Part shown: positions 45,885-57,341 of the stretch, one piece after another
How the letters are laid out: every line of letters begins with the position of its first letter
Numbering within the stretch: position 1 is the stretch's first letter
Source of the DNA: Nageia nagi
Lineage: Eukaryota > Pinophyta
Assembly (NCBI GenBank): GCA_050084985.1
Contig: JBITNC010000001.1
Location: forward strand, 150,040,001 to 150,104,000
Length of the DNA: 64,000 nucleotides
Direction of reading: 5' to 3'
Notes under the pieces: generated by a model
Databases searched by the model: none
What the model was told of the DNA's origin: nothing
What the model saw: only the letters and a program-made list of their open reading frames with translations
Translations under genes and position numbers: made by a program

Positions 45885-46385
45885 TGTTGGAATGTATAAT
45901 GCATTATTGTAAAGATTTGTATTAATATTCTTTGTAAATTCACTAATACTTAAAGGTACCATTTGATACCTTAAGTATTTAAGTAAATATGATAATGTAA
46001 CTTATCCTACACTCCATGTCATGAGCATGCCCCTTGGGTAAAAGGATGTGTATTTCATGCTTTTGCACATTAGATAAAAGGGTGATCCAAAAAGAGATTT
46101 TTGCCAATAAATAGAAGGCTCCCTCTTTGTGATTACACACCAATTTATGGAGTAAAGTTGTGCTAGAGGATAGTGTTTAATAGTTGAGATTAGGAGGATT
46201 GTAAGAGAGTTGTATTTGTGATTGAAAAAAAGATCTAGTTAGTGGATGTACTCCTAGTTGGAGGAACCACTTACATCTTGTGTTATCTTTGTGAGATTGC
46301 TTTGTGAGTTTGTTAGATGTGTATTGTGAGCTTTCTTGTGATCTTAGAAGTTTAGATTTATTCATGTTATAGTTCAATTCTCTTA
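45885..46385 (+). repeat. 3' LTR of the plus copia (501 bp)
   Basis: Starts TGTTGGAATGTATAATG and ends CTCTTA (CA worn to TA). Partner of 44868-45206. Confidence 0.88.
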
Positions 46386-46399
46386 ATATCAATTATAAT

Positions 46400-47252
46400 A
46401 TGATGTACAAGAGGAATGGAAGAACCGTGCAACATGATTGTTGTAACACCCTCTCTCCAATACACCATGCACACCAACACCTTTGCATATGAGCTTCTTC
46501 TCACACAAAATATAGTCACTCTATCGAGACTACAACATTTCTACAAGCAATCCTTCTTAAGCTCCACATCAATCTCCCTATCACATGTAACCTCCAACTA
46601 AAGCTACAAATATATAATCTTCAATAGATATACACTCTCATTATGGAACCTCTCACATATGCTTACAATGGAATATTACAAAAGATAGACATAGCCATTT
46701 CAAGCCCCTTGCAATGCTCTCACAACATCATCTCAGAGCATTCTCCCATGCGCTCCAAGTGCTCTCATGGAACTACCTTTTTCCCTCATGAACACACCAT
46801 ATTTAATCATTTACAAATACATTAATATAAAATTTCTCCCACTCAAACATAGTTAGAAAATAATTAAATACTCCTAATCCATTGGGTAACTCCTCTAGCC
46901 CAGTGAATTATTGAAGACTCTCAGTCATCTGGTATGTTATCCAAACATCTATCAAAGCTTCCAACTATTGGTCATTCCCCATGAACCATGGGCTACCATC
47001 TTCCTTATAAGTTGTTTGTTGATGCTATGTGGATCTTCTTCAATCGCACTCCTTCAATACATGTTGGCATTAATGAATAGCCAAATCAGGATCCATAATA
47101 TCCAATATAAATAACTCTTTTGAATATTTTGATAATACCTTTAGTATTTTGATAATAGCATTAAATTCATATAACAAATAAAACTATGAATTAAGCATGT
47201 ACAATGCTAATAATCTATTTATTCCAAAAAGTGTGATTTTTAAGTATCTACA
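46400..47252 (-). repeat. G3 3' LTR
   Basis: The right edge is clear (GTATCTACA followed by the PPT). The left edge is placed near 46400 only because the plus copia LTR ends at 46385; no partner LTR is in the window. The sequence is diverged from the G2 LTR. Confidence 0.5.
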
Positions 47253-49270
47253 TTTTATCCCTAATAGACTAAGTCTTTTGTAAGAAAGGCATGGTTCAAC
47301 AATTGCAAATAAATATGTATTTTGCAATAGTCATAAATATTAATAATTTGAATATAAATTTGAACAATATACCTTTGAACAACTTAAAATTTTTAAATAA
47401 AAGTATGAATAATGTACCTTTGAACAATATGAATTTGAGTACGATGATTTTAAAAAAATTGAATCTAAATAATTTGAGCAATTTAGAATCTAAGCAATAT
47501 GAGAAATTTCAAAAATGTGTCTATAAGTACGTAGACTTACTAACAAAATTCAAATCTGAGCAGTAAAATATGCCTGTAAGTACGTAAATTTAGTAGAAAG
47601 TGCATAGACTTAAAAAGAACATTTGAATATGTGACTTAGAATTTAGAAAAATTTGAATAATTTGAGTGAAATTTTGAGTAATGAGCCTTTGAACAATAAG
47701 CTTCTCAATCAAAGTTTAAACAATTTTGAATTGTTAACTAGAACCAAAATTTGAATAATTTTGAATTGTTAACTATGTGCTTGTGTGTGTTTTGAAAAAT
47801 GCATAAAATTTTGTAAAAAAATATGTGATGTGCAGCATAATTAAGTGTAAACCCCCTTGAATGATATTGGGTGGATAAAAGTAAGATATGTGGAAATTAA
47901 ACTAACAATATAGGAGAAAACATGCCCAAGCTATGATCAAAGGATAAAATTTAGATAACAAAATATTTGTAGCTTACATTTTAGTAATTTTTTTTCCCAA
48001 CTGAAATGTAGTCATGTTTCACCAAAACACAGTCATGTATAGGGTCTGATCCTGAAATGTGATCGCATTTTGACTTTTTCCAAGCTAAAATAAAAAATCA
48101 TTTTATCTTTATCCATTTCATAATTGTTGAGCTTATGAGTGCTAGTTGTCAATAATAGTGATAAGATACAACTATGGCACCTCCCAGTCCACCTTTAGCT
48201 CCAATTTAAGAAGGAAAACATTGACGTGGGCTCCAAGTAGATCCCACAAACCCTTATGTTTGCTATTTTGAAGATTTTAATAAAATAATTACTATTTTCA
48301 ATCATTTTAAGTAATTTATATTTTGAATAAGTTAATACCAAGTTACTTGATCTTTTATACAGTAGCAAACCACTTTATTGCAGAATTTTCAATCCATTTG
48401 AAGGAATTTTAGATAAAATTTACAAAACCCACAAAATCTAGGTTCTAAAATTCAAATTTTGAATCAAAACAATTTAGTGTGTGAACATCTTAGTTTTTGA
48501 GATTCAATTAATTTTGTTATCTAAAATTCAAATTTTGAATCAACACAATTTAGTGTGTGAACATCTTAGTTTTTGAGATTCAATTAATTTTTCAATTAGT
48601 ATTTGCAAAACACATGTGCAAATTTAGTATTTTAGCATTGGTTCAATAAGTTTTTTAGATTTATAATTCTATATTTAGTTTTGAATTTGTAATCAAGTTA
48701 TGCAACAATGTAAAGTTTTGAACAACATATTGTAATCTGACCATTTAGTTAAGTTATTCCATTTAGTATAATTTTGAGAATGCAAACATGTTAAACTTTT
48801 TAATAATAAATGTTTACCATTTTTATTAAATATATTTTAAGTTTTTAAGTTAATATCTATTATGTGAGTGATTTTAAATTTTGAACTCCCACACTACATA
48901 GATTTTTAACATAACTTGTACGTTTTTGAACATAGCCTTTAAACATAGCTATTATATTTTTTAATCAATATTTGGAACAAAGATTTTGTGAGCATTTAGA
49001 TTAATTTGATAAGTTGTCAAACTATTGTAAATTATGTGATTTAGAATCAACTTCAAAAAACACAAGTCATAATCAGAAAACTATAACAAAAGAATCAAAC
49101 CAAAACTTTCTCAAAACCAACGTGCCATAGCAAAAATCATGCTAGGAATGAAAAAATATATTTTTGCATAACTTTTTGTAATTTAACTAGAATTGTTTTT
49201 ATTTAAGTATTTTAGACATATGAACATGAAACCTAATGAATACATCTCCTTGGTAATCATCCAGAGGAGA
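47253..49270 (-). other. G3 3' non-coding region
   Basis: 47330-47770 consists of degenerate TTTGAACAATTTGAA-type words as in G2. A GTAGTCATGTTTC/ACAGTCATGTA/GTGATCGCATTT word cluster lies at 47998-48075. A 76-bp tandem duplication is at 48445-48592. Open frames here are products of the simple repeats. Confidence 0.65.
48445..48592. repeat. 76-bp tandem duplication
   Basis: Copies start at 48445 and 48521 ('CTAAAATTCAAATTTTGAAT') and differ at very few bases, so this duplication is recent compared with the element. Confidence 0.9.
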
Positions 49271-50400
49271 CATTGATGATGAGACTTCACTTTCACCTGC
49301 TATGGATGGACTTATAGCAAAATATGTCAACTATGGGATGGGCATGGCTCCACATCATTGGATTGGGCTATATCAACATGCTACACAAGGTGGTTATAGA
49401 CTCAAAATACATCATAGTTTATGTGATATGTGGGATACAACCACCAATACCTTCCATTTATCGATCATCAAATGGACTATTACTCTAGAGGAAATCTGGT
49501 GGATTCTACAAATTTCATTCGAGGGTGAGCCTATTGGGATTATTTTACAAGATCAGATGACACATAATAACAATTTGGATATTTATACCACACTACCATA
49601 AACTTGAGTGTGGGATGGATGGATTCATGTACAAGTGAGTGTATAGATATGAGCTTCTAGATCAAGATTGTGAAATGCTTTGTGATGATGTTGATCTCAG
49701 GTTATGTGCTACTAGATGCTTTCGAGGTATTATTCCCTTGGAAGCTATGTTAAATTCTAAGAGAAATGTTAGATGAGACCATGGTTTATGCATGAGAACA
49801 AGTCTTCCTATATCAACTATATCATGAGTTATGGGTGATGGTAGAGGGATCCCAAAATGGTACATCATGTTCAGTATTCCTTTAGGTGTGGGTATAGGAG
49901 CACATCATTGTGGAGTGACCCAAAAGTATTGCTTATGATATACATATTCAAGCTATGATAGTGTTTGGTAAGTTAGGTTATGAGATTCCTTACATGTTAT
50001 GATAGGGACACAAATATGAGGTAAGACACTCTAGAGGATACATAGGTCACATGGCCTACTACCAAGATAGATGGAGATGCTTGATAGTCAAAGAGGTGCT
50101 ATAGAAACCCTACAGGGGTGGACCAACTTGTACATATGAATAAGTGCATATAGCATGCTCAATATGGATGACATGGGTGAGGATTTACCATCAAGAGGTG
50201 GAGTTCATCATCATTTGATCAAGTGACTTGATATTTTGGGATCATACAAGATTTACCTCCATTACCCTTGGTTTATAGTAGAGCATATGATAGGGACCTA
50301 GGAGGAGGGTGAAGATGATGATGAGATAAATACCATAGAAATCAAGGATGATGTAAGTATGAATCTAGCCTATGATGCATGATGGTGATCTTAAAGGGTT
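49270..50400 (+). pseudogene. PMD relic of G3, antisense to the element
   Basis: An open stretch (49302-49601) reads LIAKYVNYGMGMAPHHWIGL, then MWDTTTNTFHLSIIKWTITL with EEIWWILQISFEGEPIG. This is the first half of the plant mobile domain, whose signature is 'W...T.TFHLP.GE.T.TLEEV..IL..P..G.P'. The downstream part is decayed but aligns with the G2 relic (for example 'TTATGGGTGATGG', 'GGTATAGGAGCACATCATTG'). It lies between integrase and 3' LTR, on the strand opposite to pol, as in G2 and G4. Confidence 0.75.
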
Positions 50401-50999
50401 GAGAGGGTAGGGCAGAGTAGGCTTAGGCTAATCCAATAGTAGAGCACAAATTCCAAATAAGGAGGAGGAGAAGGGAAAGCCTCTACATATATGAGTGTGT
50501 TAGATACATGGGTATCCTCAAGGAGGTTTTATAAATCCACCATTGAACATGTTAATGTTGGATATCATAATGGTAAAGGATCAACAAACTACAACCCTAT
50601 AGCAACAGTTGGTCAAGAGCCAACAGAGGGAGTAGGAGTCAAGCACTATCATCTATAGCTTGGGTCGATATATAGATAGCTTACACAAGTGAGATTAGTT
50701 ATATGAGATAAATTTTATGAGGTGGAGAATCCCTGTTCTATATGTCATGAAGAGTTCACAAACTCCCATCTAGTCACACAAATTACATAGCACAAGTAGG
50801 AGTTTACACATGGTGATATCATCAAATTCCACCTCTTCATAACACCATAGTTATTCTCACAAAGCATTGAGATATAAAGGAGCCTCTTCATCTACATCAA
50901 TATAGCATGAGGCACCCCTCTTGTCCTTGAGAAACCAATGAGGGTACTAAAAAATAAGAAACCTAAAACTTATGCATTCTAAGAATATAACTAATTTGG

Positions 51000-52040
51000 A
51001 ATTCTCTAGGCTTAACTCTTTTGTTATATACCTTATTTATATGATTCTAATAAAATTTTAAGTGCTCTTAGGTATTAAACTACCTCTCATCTAGCAAAAC
51101 CAACTGATCTAACATGTATTGCCTAGCTTTTGGCTATGGGAGAAAATCTTGCAATTGTATCCTTTAAGATGGTAGTTTTAGCTTTAGAAGCATGACTTCC
51201 TTAGCCCCATAGATAAGTGGAAAAGTAGTTTCCCATTTTGGGGTTCTAATATTGGTTCTATAAGCCCACAATGCTAGAAGTATCTAGGTGTTCCAATCTA
51301 AATGAGAAATATTGATCATTTTCTTTAGAAAGGAAACTATAGTTTTGTTTGTAGCCTTATCTTGTACATTACCTTATGGATAATAGGGAGTGGAGAAGAT
51401 ATGATTGATTTTGTATCTATAGAAAAATATTTTTATATCTTTATTTTTAAAATTTGGACCATTGTCTAAAATAATCCTGCATGTATTTTGAATTAACTTA
51501 TGATATTATGTTCAATGAACTCTATAATTTTAGGCCCTTTTATGGATACCATAGGTTCTGCTTCAACCCATTTAGTAAAGTATTATGTAGATGTAATGAT
51601 AAACTTATGATCTCCTAATGAGGGCGGAGTAAGTTGACCAATTAAATCAAATCCCCATTGTGAAAATAACCACATAATTTGAATGGATTCTAACACTTGA
51701 GAGGGTATATTTGTTAAATTTGCATGTTGTTGAAATTTGATGCATTTTTTGACATGATCATGACAATCTCTCTCCATAGTGGGCTAATAATAACCCATCC
51801 TAATTAAGCATTTGGCAATAGAAAAACCATTGAAATATTCCTTGTAGGTTCCATATGACATATGTATATGGCAATGTGTTGATCAATCCATTCGAGATAT
51901 CTAAGGATAACACTATCATATCCTCTTCTATAGAAAACATCTCCTAATATTATATATTTGATTGATTTTTGTTTGAGTTATCTTTTCTCCTTGGTAGAAA
52001 TTATAGGTGGTAAGATCCTCCACTTTAGATAATCCTTATA
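51000..52040 (-). pseudogene. G3 integrase relic
   Basis: Minus strand: HDHVKKCIKFQQHANLTNIP (zinc-binding end, near 51760), WGFDLIGQLTPPSLGDHKFI (first catalytic Asp kept), ILDNGPNFKNKDIK (second Asp), STPYYP, then KATNKTIVSFLKKMI and LLALWAYRTNIRTP. Closely parallels the G2 integrase. Several stops and frameshifts. Confidence 0.83.
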
Positions 52041-52486
52041 TTATTGATATCACAAATATTTGGATTCTACATGCAACTCATTGACTTGTATTTCCAACTC
52101 ATAATAAGACATGGTACTTTTAAGGAAGACTCATGTAATATGACCACTTATACATGTGTGATTTTTCTAAAAGGATTTTAAGGTATTAAAGACTCCAATG
52201 AAGCCATAGTATTTGCAAATCGGTTGGAAGGTCTAGGAGTTGAATCAAGTTCAAAGGCTTTAAAGTATGCTAACATTTTTTTCATAATAGCCTTATATTA
52301 TTTTAGAAGAGCTTGATTACATGCATATATACCCTTAATTTTATTTACCATGAGTAATTAATCCCCATAGATCATCAATCATTCAAGCTTCATTTTGATT
52401 GCAAGTATCAAACCCAAGATGAGTGCTTCATATTCTACATAGTTATTTGTGTACTCAAAAGATAATTTGAAGGAGAAAGGAATGGG
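52040..52486 (-). pseudogene. G3 RNase H relic (RVT_3 type)
   Basis: Minus strand FSFKLSFEYTNNYVEYEALI, LGLILAIKMKLE, LMIYGD and LLMVNKIKGIYACNQALLK, then YKAIMKKMLAYFKAFELD. This is the extra RNase H domain of plant-type fold with 'NN.AEYEAL..GL..A...G' and 'V.GDS.L...Q'. Its catalytic marks are E in EYEAL and D in YGD. It directly precedes integrase, as in the Tat lineage. The upstream end is cut by E3. Confidence 0.85.
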
Positions 52487-52732
52487 TGTAGACACTCAAA
52501 ATAAACCCTAAATCTATTTTAACAACATATAAATAAATAAAATAAGTATCTTTTTAACATATATCACACTAAAATAATCATAACACTTTATATAAGGCTC
52601 AAAAAAGCTTGAAAACTCCATTATTAGATATATCTCATCGAGTAGATGCAAAATGAGTGGTCATACGACCCCTTTTCATTAAAAAATGACCATTTGGTGA
52701 TCATTTTAATATTAGTATAAAAATTATGAAAC

Positions 52733-52795
52733 AATCGTTGACGATCCAATACGATCGTTGACGATCCTATAGGATCATTGACGATCCCTAACTAA
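52733..52795 (+). repeat. GTTGACGATC words in E3 U3
   Basis: Three or four near copies: ATCGTTGACGATCC, ATCGTTGACGATCC, ATCATTGACGATCC, about 22-26 bp apart. Confidence 0.85.
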
Positions 52796-52957
52796 TTCAA
52801 AAATAGATAAGTATAAGCCCAAGAATCAAGGGAATAGCCTAGCATGCATGATTTAGGATTTTTTATGTAGATTTGGGATAAGAATGTCTCAAAATTTGTA
52901 CAAGATTTTACCTTGAATTTTATGCCAGCAAGATAATGTATAACAAACATTTGAGCC

Positions 52958-52965
52958 TATAAATA
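52958..52965 (+). promoter_or_regulatory. TATA box of E3 5' LTR
   Basis: TATAAATA about 470 bp into the LTR, at the place matching the TATA box of the G4 LTR. Confidence 0.6.
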
Positions 52966-53006
52966 TAAGCTCTATATATGAACAAAGGGATCCAATTTTC
53001 ATAATC

Positions 53007-53088
53007 GAAGCTCTACCAAGATCAAACCAGAAGCTCTACCAAGATCAGACCAGAAGCTCTGCTAAGATCAAACCAGAAGCTCTGCCAT
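53007..53088 (+). repeat. 23-bp tandem repeat in E3 LTR (3.5 copies)
   Basis: Units GAAGCTCTACCAAGATCAAA.. start at 53007, 53030, 53053 and 53076. The G4 LTR has a single counterpart near 39445-39480, so this is an expansion private to the E3 copy or subfamily. It lies just after the TATA box, in the presumed R region. Confidence 0.9.
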
Positions 53089-53566
53089 TAAGATTACTTA
53101 GAGGTTATATTGTTTTGAGTTTCCTTATTTTATCTTCTGTTATTATTATTACATTATATTATATATATGATGTATTTAATTATGTTTTGCATATGATATG
53201 TCAGGTATGTTTGATGGGTTATTCATTTCCATGTGTGTAGGGTCCATACAGGAAAGGAGATCAGCACATCATTATACGAAGGAATATAATCACAACAAAA
53301 AAGACAAAATCCAAAAAAATTACAAAGTGCACTATAATAGTGGAGACCGTCAACGATTCATACATCGATCGTTGCCAATCCATATAGATCGATAATGATC
53401 CTTATTGTATTAAATTTCAATGATGATATATTGTAGAATTCAATCTTTTGGGATATAATATCTACCTTATTATTGATGTGTAATGTTGAATGTGTTCTGA
53501 TTCATTATGTTGAATAATTAATCTAGCTAAATTGAGTTTTAGGTGCATAATTCAATATACACATTC

Positions 53567-53583
53567 TAGTGCTAGAAGGAGGG
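53567..53583 (+). other. Primer binding site of E3
   Basis: TAGTGCTAGAAGGAGGG, three bases after the LTR. It differs from the E1 site only by G>A and C>T at its start. Confidence 0.75.
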
Positions 53584-55300
53584 CCCCTTGCATGCATTCA
53601 AAGAATTGGAATGAAAATAGGCTTGAGTTTCTTTTGTTTTGATCATATTTTGATTCTATTTGCATCTTGTCAAACTATAAACTAACTTAATATGTTTCAT
53701 CTATTGTTTATTTTTGTTTCTTATTTTTTCTTGGATCGACGATGATCAGACCATAATCGCCAATGATATCTGTAAAATCGTCAATGATCATTGTTAAAAT
53801 TGGTATGCTTTCCTAATCTATTGTAAATATAGCAAGCATAAATAGGCATTTAAAATGACAATTGGTAAAGAATTTGTTTGCTAATTTCTCTACCCAGTTT
53901 GCATGTAGAAATGGGTAGAAAAACTTTAAATGCATTTTTATTTAATGTATGTTATGAATAATGTTTGTTTGTTTTTATTCTCTTGGGTTAAGGGTATGTA
54001 CATTAACTAAATGCTTCTTCTCTTGCCTACTTATGCTCTCCCTTTGCGCTTTATGCGATCTAAGGTGACCAGAATAGGCTTGATAAGAAGAAGGAATTAA
54101 TCTTTTTTTTTCTCTTATTTACACTATCACTAATTGGTTAATTTATCACACATAATTACCACCATTGGAAGGAGTAAATGAATCACACTTAATTTGGAAT
54201 GAACCTAAGGTAAATAAATCAGGTTTTGGGTAGTATAAATCATATTAAAAGGTTAATGAATTGGGTGGATTCGAATACACTAAGTTACTTTCACTTAACA
54301 AAGTATGCTCTCACTTTTGTGCTAATACGCGATCTGAAGTGATAAGAAATAAGTTAAGTGAAAGAGGTAAAATTTATTCACATCTTATTTGGAAATATAC
54401 TTCACATTAATACTCTTTATTGGACTGCCCTTTTATACATTGAGAGATGTTAAAAGGTTGATGTGACATAAAGAGGAGTGAAAGAACTGACATATAAAGG
54501 AAAATATCTCATTTTAATACTCTTCATTTGTTTTCCCTTACCACACTGAAAGGTGGTCGAAGGTTGATGTGACAAGAAGAGGGGTAAATGAACATACATT
54601 AAGATACTTCCACAATTGGAAGGGGTAATTGAACCACATTTAATCTTGGAAATAAACTCTCACTTAAGGTAAAAGAATATCGAGGCTTGGGTAAAACAAA
54701 GATCATAATAAAATATTGTTTATTTTACATTAAAGAAACTTTAAGCAAAGGACATGTACGAGGGAGGGATTAGGTTCATATGTTTTTATTATTCTTACAA
54801 TGCATATTTATAAGGTCATAAAAAGAACATCAATGAGTTGGAGGTCATGACTAACCATTGACTCTATCTTTCTTTGATTCCACCAATCATACATATAAGC
54901 CTTAGAGCCAAAACCTGGAGATGAATAACGGGTTCATAGGTTAGAATTCATTACTCTTCATTGAATGACTATAAAAAGGGGATTATACTTGGACTTCATC
55001 ATAAAGATAATTCTCAATAGCATTCCCTGTGCCTCATTGCACTATTAAGGACCACCTTAAGTACCAAATCGTTATTTCACCTTAGACATCTTTTAGGAAT
55101 CCTGCTTACCCTTTTTCAAAATAGTTGAATAGGAAAAAATTTAGGAAAACTAAGAACACCTAAAAATATACAAAACCTTATTATTAAAAAAAAACAATTA
55201 CTTAATCGATTCATTAAATCATTTTGACACTTAATTAACATATATTGATATATTTCTGTTATATGCGAATTCAATAGGTCCTACAAACTAATAGGATTAA
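53584..55300 (+). other. E3 leader
   Basis: Non-coding, homologous to the E1 leader. GATC-type words (GGATCGACGATGATC, AATCGCCAATGAT) lie at 53732-53795. Paired conserved hairpin words lie at 54036-54110 and 54300-54375 (GCTCTCCCTTTGCGCTTTAT and GCTCTCACTTTTGTGCTAAT, each followed by a GCGATCT..GTGA word). Open frames here are short and unconserved. Confidence 0.7.
54036..54375 (+). repeat. Paired conserved leader words, E3
   Basis: Counterparts of the E1 pair at 10320-10700, same order and similar spacing (about 270 bp). The E1 hairpin stem CGCT/AGCG is weakened here to CGCTTTATGCG. Confidence 0.6.
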
Positions 55301-55523
55301 AAAATAATAAAACATTTTTTGAATTTTATCATCATGAGGTTCATCTTAGATGCAATTCTGAATTATATTCCATTTCCAATCCAAGTGAAATCCAAAAAAT
55401 GAGAAGATTGGTTACCTCTTGCTAAACACCCTTTGGAAATGCATCCTACTTCCTTGAAGGTTGCAAAAAATGATCTTCACATCGACATTGAGAAGCTTCT
55501 AGCATTTAGCAGAGCTAGAATGA

Positions 55524-57341
55524 TGTTCTATCTCCCTTTTTCAACCTTCAAAGAACCTCATTAGATTTTATGAAAAGTTAGGATATGGTTCATCTATTCC
55601 TTCATCCTCATCATGGGAAGAGTTCGATATTGAAAACCATAAACTTGACATACAAATTGAAAATTCTTTAACACATCATGTCAAGTTCGAAGCTGATTGT
55701 GCATCTCCTTTTGAGACTATCGAACCTAATGAATCCAGTCTGCTAAGGGATGAATTGAGTATTAATGCCAAAGGCCTTGATGCAATATCCTATGCTAAAT
55801 CATATGACCTCCTAGAGTTAGATACCTTGATGTATTCACCCCAACCTTGGGATGAATATGATATTAAAGAAGAGGAGCTTGACATGAATCTTGAGGACCT
55901 TTCATAACATTCCTCAGAATTGCAATTTCATTCTCCTCACCTTCTTGAGGCTACAAGACCTTCTATTGATTCCCATGAATCTCATGATATTCTTGAGTTC
56001 AAGGATGAAAATTGTTCACTCTCATCATAGGTAGAAATTGAAGAGCCTCACATAAGAATTAAAAAATCCATAGATTGTATTATTGAATCTCAAGAATTTC
56101 AATCACAAAGAAATGAAAAATATAAAAATAAAATTTCCAAAGCTAACACACATGAGCTTAGGAATGAACATCCATGTGTGGAAACAACACATCATGATAA
56201 TGATACAAATTTTTATGAGGATGAATGTTGTTCGAACCCACTAAAAATACCTTCAAAATATCAAACTAACTTGATGAAAAATTGGGAATGTGATAAAGAA
56301 GATAGCCCTATAACAAATAAATTACTTAGGAATATTTTCTATGATGAAAAAGCTAAGAATATTTTGCAAAGGGAATCCCATAAACAACAACAAGCATGTT
56401 CTTCTTATGATCAATATGATAAAACCTTCAATGAGTTTGTCAATGAAATGAGACAAGAAGAGATAAGACAAAAGCATGATGTAAAAACTTATGCAAACCA
56501 AAAGAGTCAAGCTTGGGCGCAATTATCATCACCTCTTAATTACCAAGTATGGAGATATCAAGACTCTTACTCTAATCAACAAATAGAATTGCCTCTGAAG
56601 AGCTTAGATTATCAACCTCAAAGCCCCTCTTCACAAGCTAGGATAACTAACCCCACCTATCAAAAAACACCTCATAAGGCTAAATCTTGTATGGAAGATT
56701 TTGATAGAATGACCTTGTATTCAGTAAGAACCTCACAAAAAATGCCTCAATGTAAGATCTTAAACAAATTCTTCTATGATCCTTACTCCTATGAGAAAAC
56801 CTCATCGCAAGAAAAACATAAAAAAGCTTTAGCTAAACAATTCAAGGTAGGAGAGATACCCTCTTTTGCAGAGTTGGAGGCAAAGAGAAAACACATAGAG
56901 AGAGATTGTGAAGAAACTATAAACTTTAGTAAAATATATGAAGATTTTAAACATAAGTTAAAAGGGGAATCCAAACTTAAAGAAAAGAATATAGAACTCA
57001 AAGAAAAAGAAAAGCAAGAGCTTGACAAACAACAACAAATTTTTGATAAGGTAAAACAAGAAGTTCGAGATAGTTGGTTACTTCACGAGAAGTCTTAACA
57101 AAATAAAGTACAACCATCTACAACTCTTAGAAATCCAATGCAAGGGCATCATTTACCTTCTAATCTTCCATCATTACCATCTTCATCACTATTGTCAAGA
57201 TCTCTTTCTGATGATGAATCTTATAATTCAAACTTGAAGTCAGAAAAAAACACCAATCATAGAAGATACCGAAAACATCCTCAGGGTAGTTGGATAGATA
57301 ATAAATTAGAGGATCTCATGAAGGATTTCATGAATAAATAA
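55524..57341 (+). pseudogene. E3 Gag N-terminal extension
   Basis: About 600 codons in one frame with stops at about 55906 (TCA TAA), 56027 and 57096, all explicable as CAA or CAG changed by C-to-T. 56178-57098 is open for 306 residues. The sequence is hydrophilic and rich in Ser, Glu, Lys and Gln. Its end (about 56930-57090) is a strongly charged, heptad-like helix (LKEKNIELKEKEKQELDKQQ), probably a coiled coil. It leads straight into the Gag core after one stop at 57339-57341. No known domain recognised; by position it compares with the extra ORF or extended Gag of Tat/Ogre elements. Confidence 0.65.

Larger units (their letters stand above)
44868..46385 (+). mobile_element. Short plus-strand copia element with truncated 5' LTR
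   Basis: 5' LTR fragment (44868-45206), PBS (45209-45220), a 678-bp interior, PPT (45876-45884) and 3' LTR (45885-46385). The interior keeps only a scrap of RT (45646-45702). Its 5' LTR is fused to a minus copia gag at 44868, so either the end was deleted or two elements recombined. The small size could mark a deletion derivative or a TRIM-like form; the RT scrap favours deletion. Confidence 0.82.
46400..52486 (-). mobile_element. G3: Tat-like gypsy element, 3' two-thirds, cut by E3
   Basis: 3' LTR (about 46400-47252; left edge uncertain), PPT (47253-47265, minus ATTAGGGATAAAA), 3' region, antisense PMD relic (49280-50400) and minus-strand integrase and RNase H (51000-52486). E3 inserted within the RNase H at 52487; the RT, gag and 5' LTR would lie beyond E3, outside the window. 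The stretch after the LTR ('AGACTAAGTCTTTTG') matches the same place in G2. Confidence 0.78.
52487..53563 (+). repeat. E3 5' LTR (1077 bp)
   Basis: Starts TGTAGACACTC and ends CAATATACACA. U3 holds GTTGACGATC words (52733-52795), then the TATA box (52958-52965), then a 23-bp tandem repeat (53007-53088), then more GATCG words (53345-53400). Homologous to 38865-39983 in reverse. Confidence 0.88.

Noticed and set aside
47291-47566. 91-residue Asn/Leu-rich frame
   Set aside because: Arises from TTTGAACAATTTGAA simple words in the non-coding 3' region of G3; the opposite strand is open for the same reason.
56789-57028. 79-residue Ser/Leu-rich minus frame
   Set aside because: Antisense of the Lys/Glu-rich coiled-coil-like end of the E3 Gag extension.
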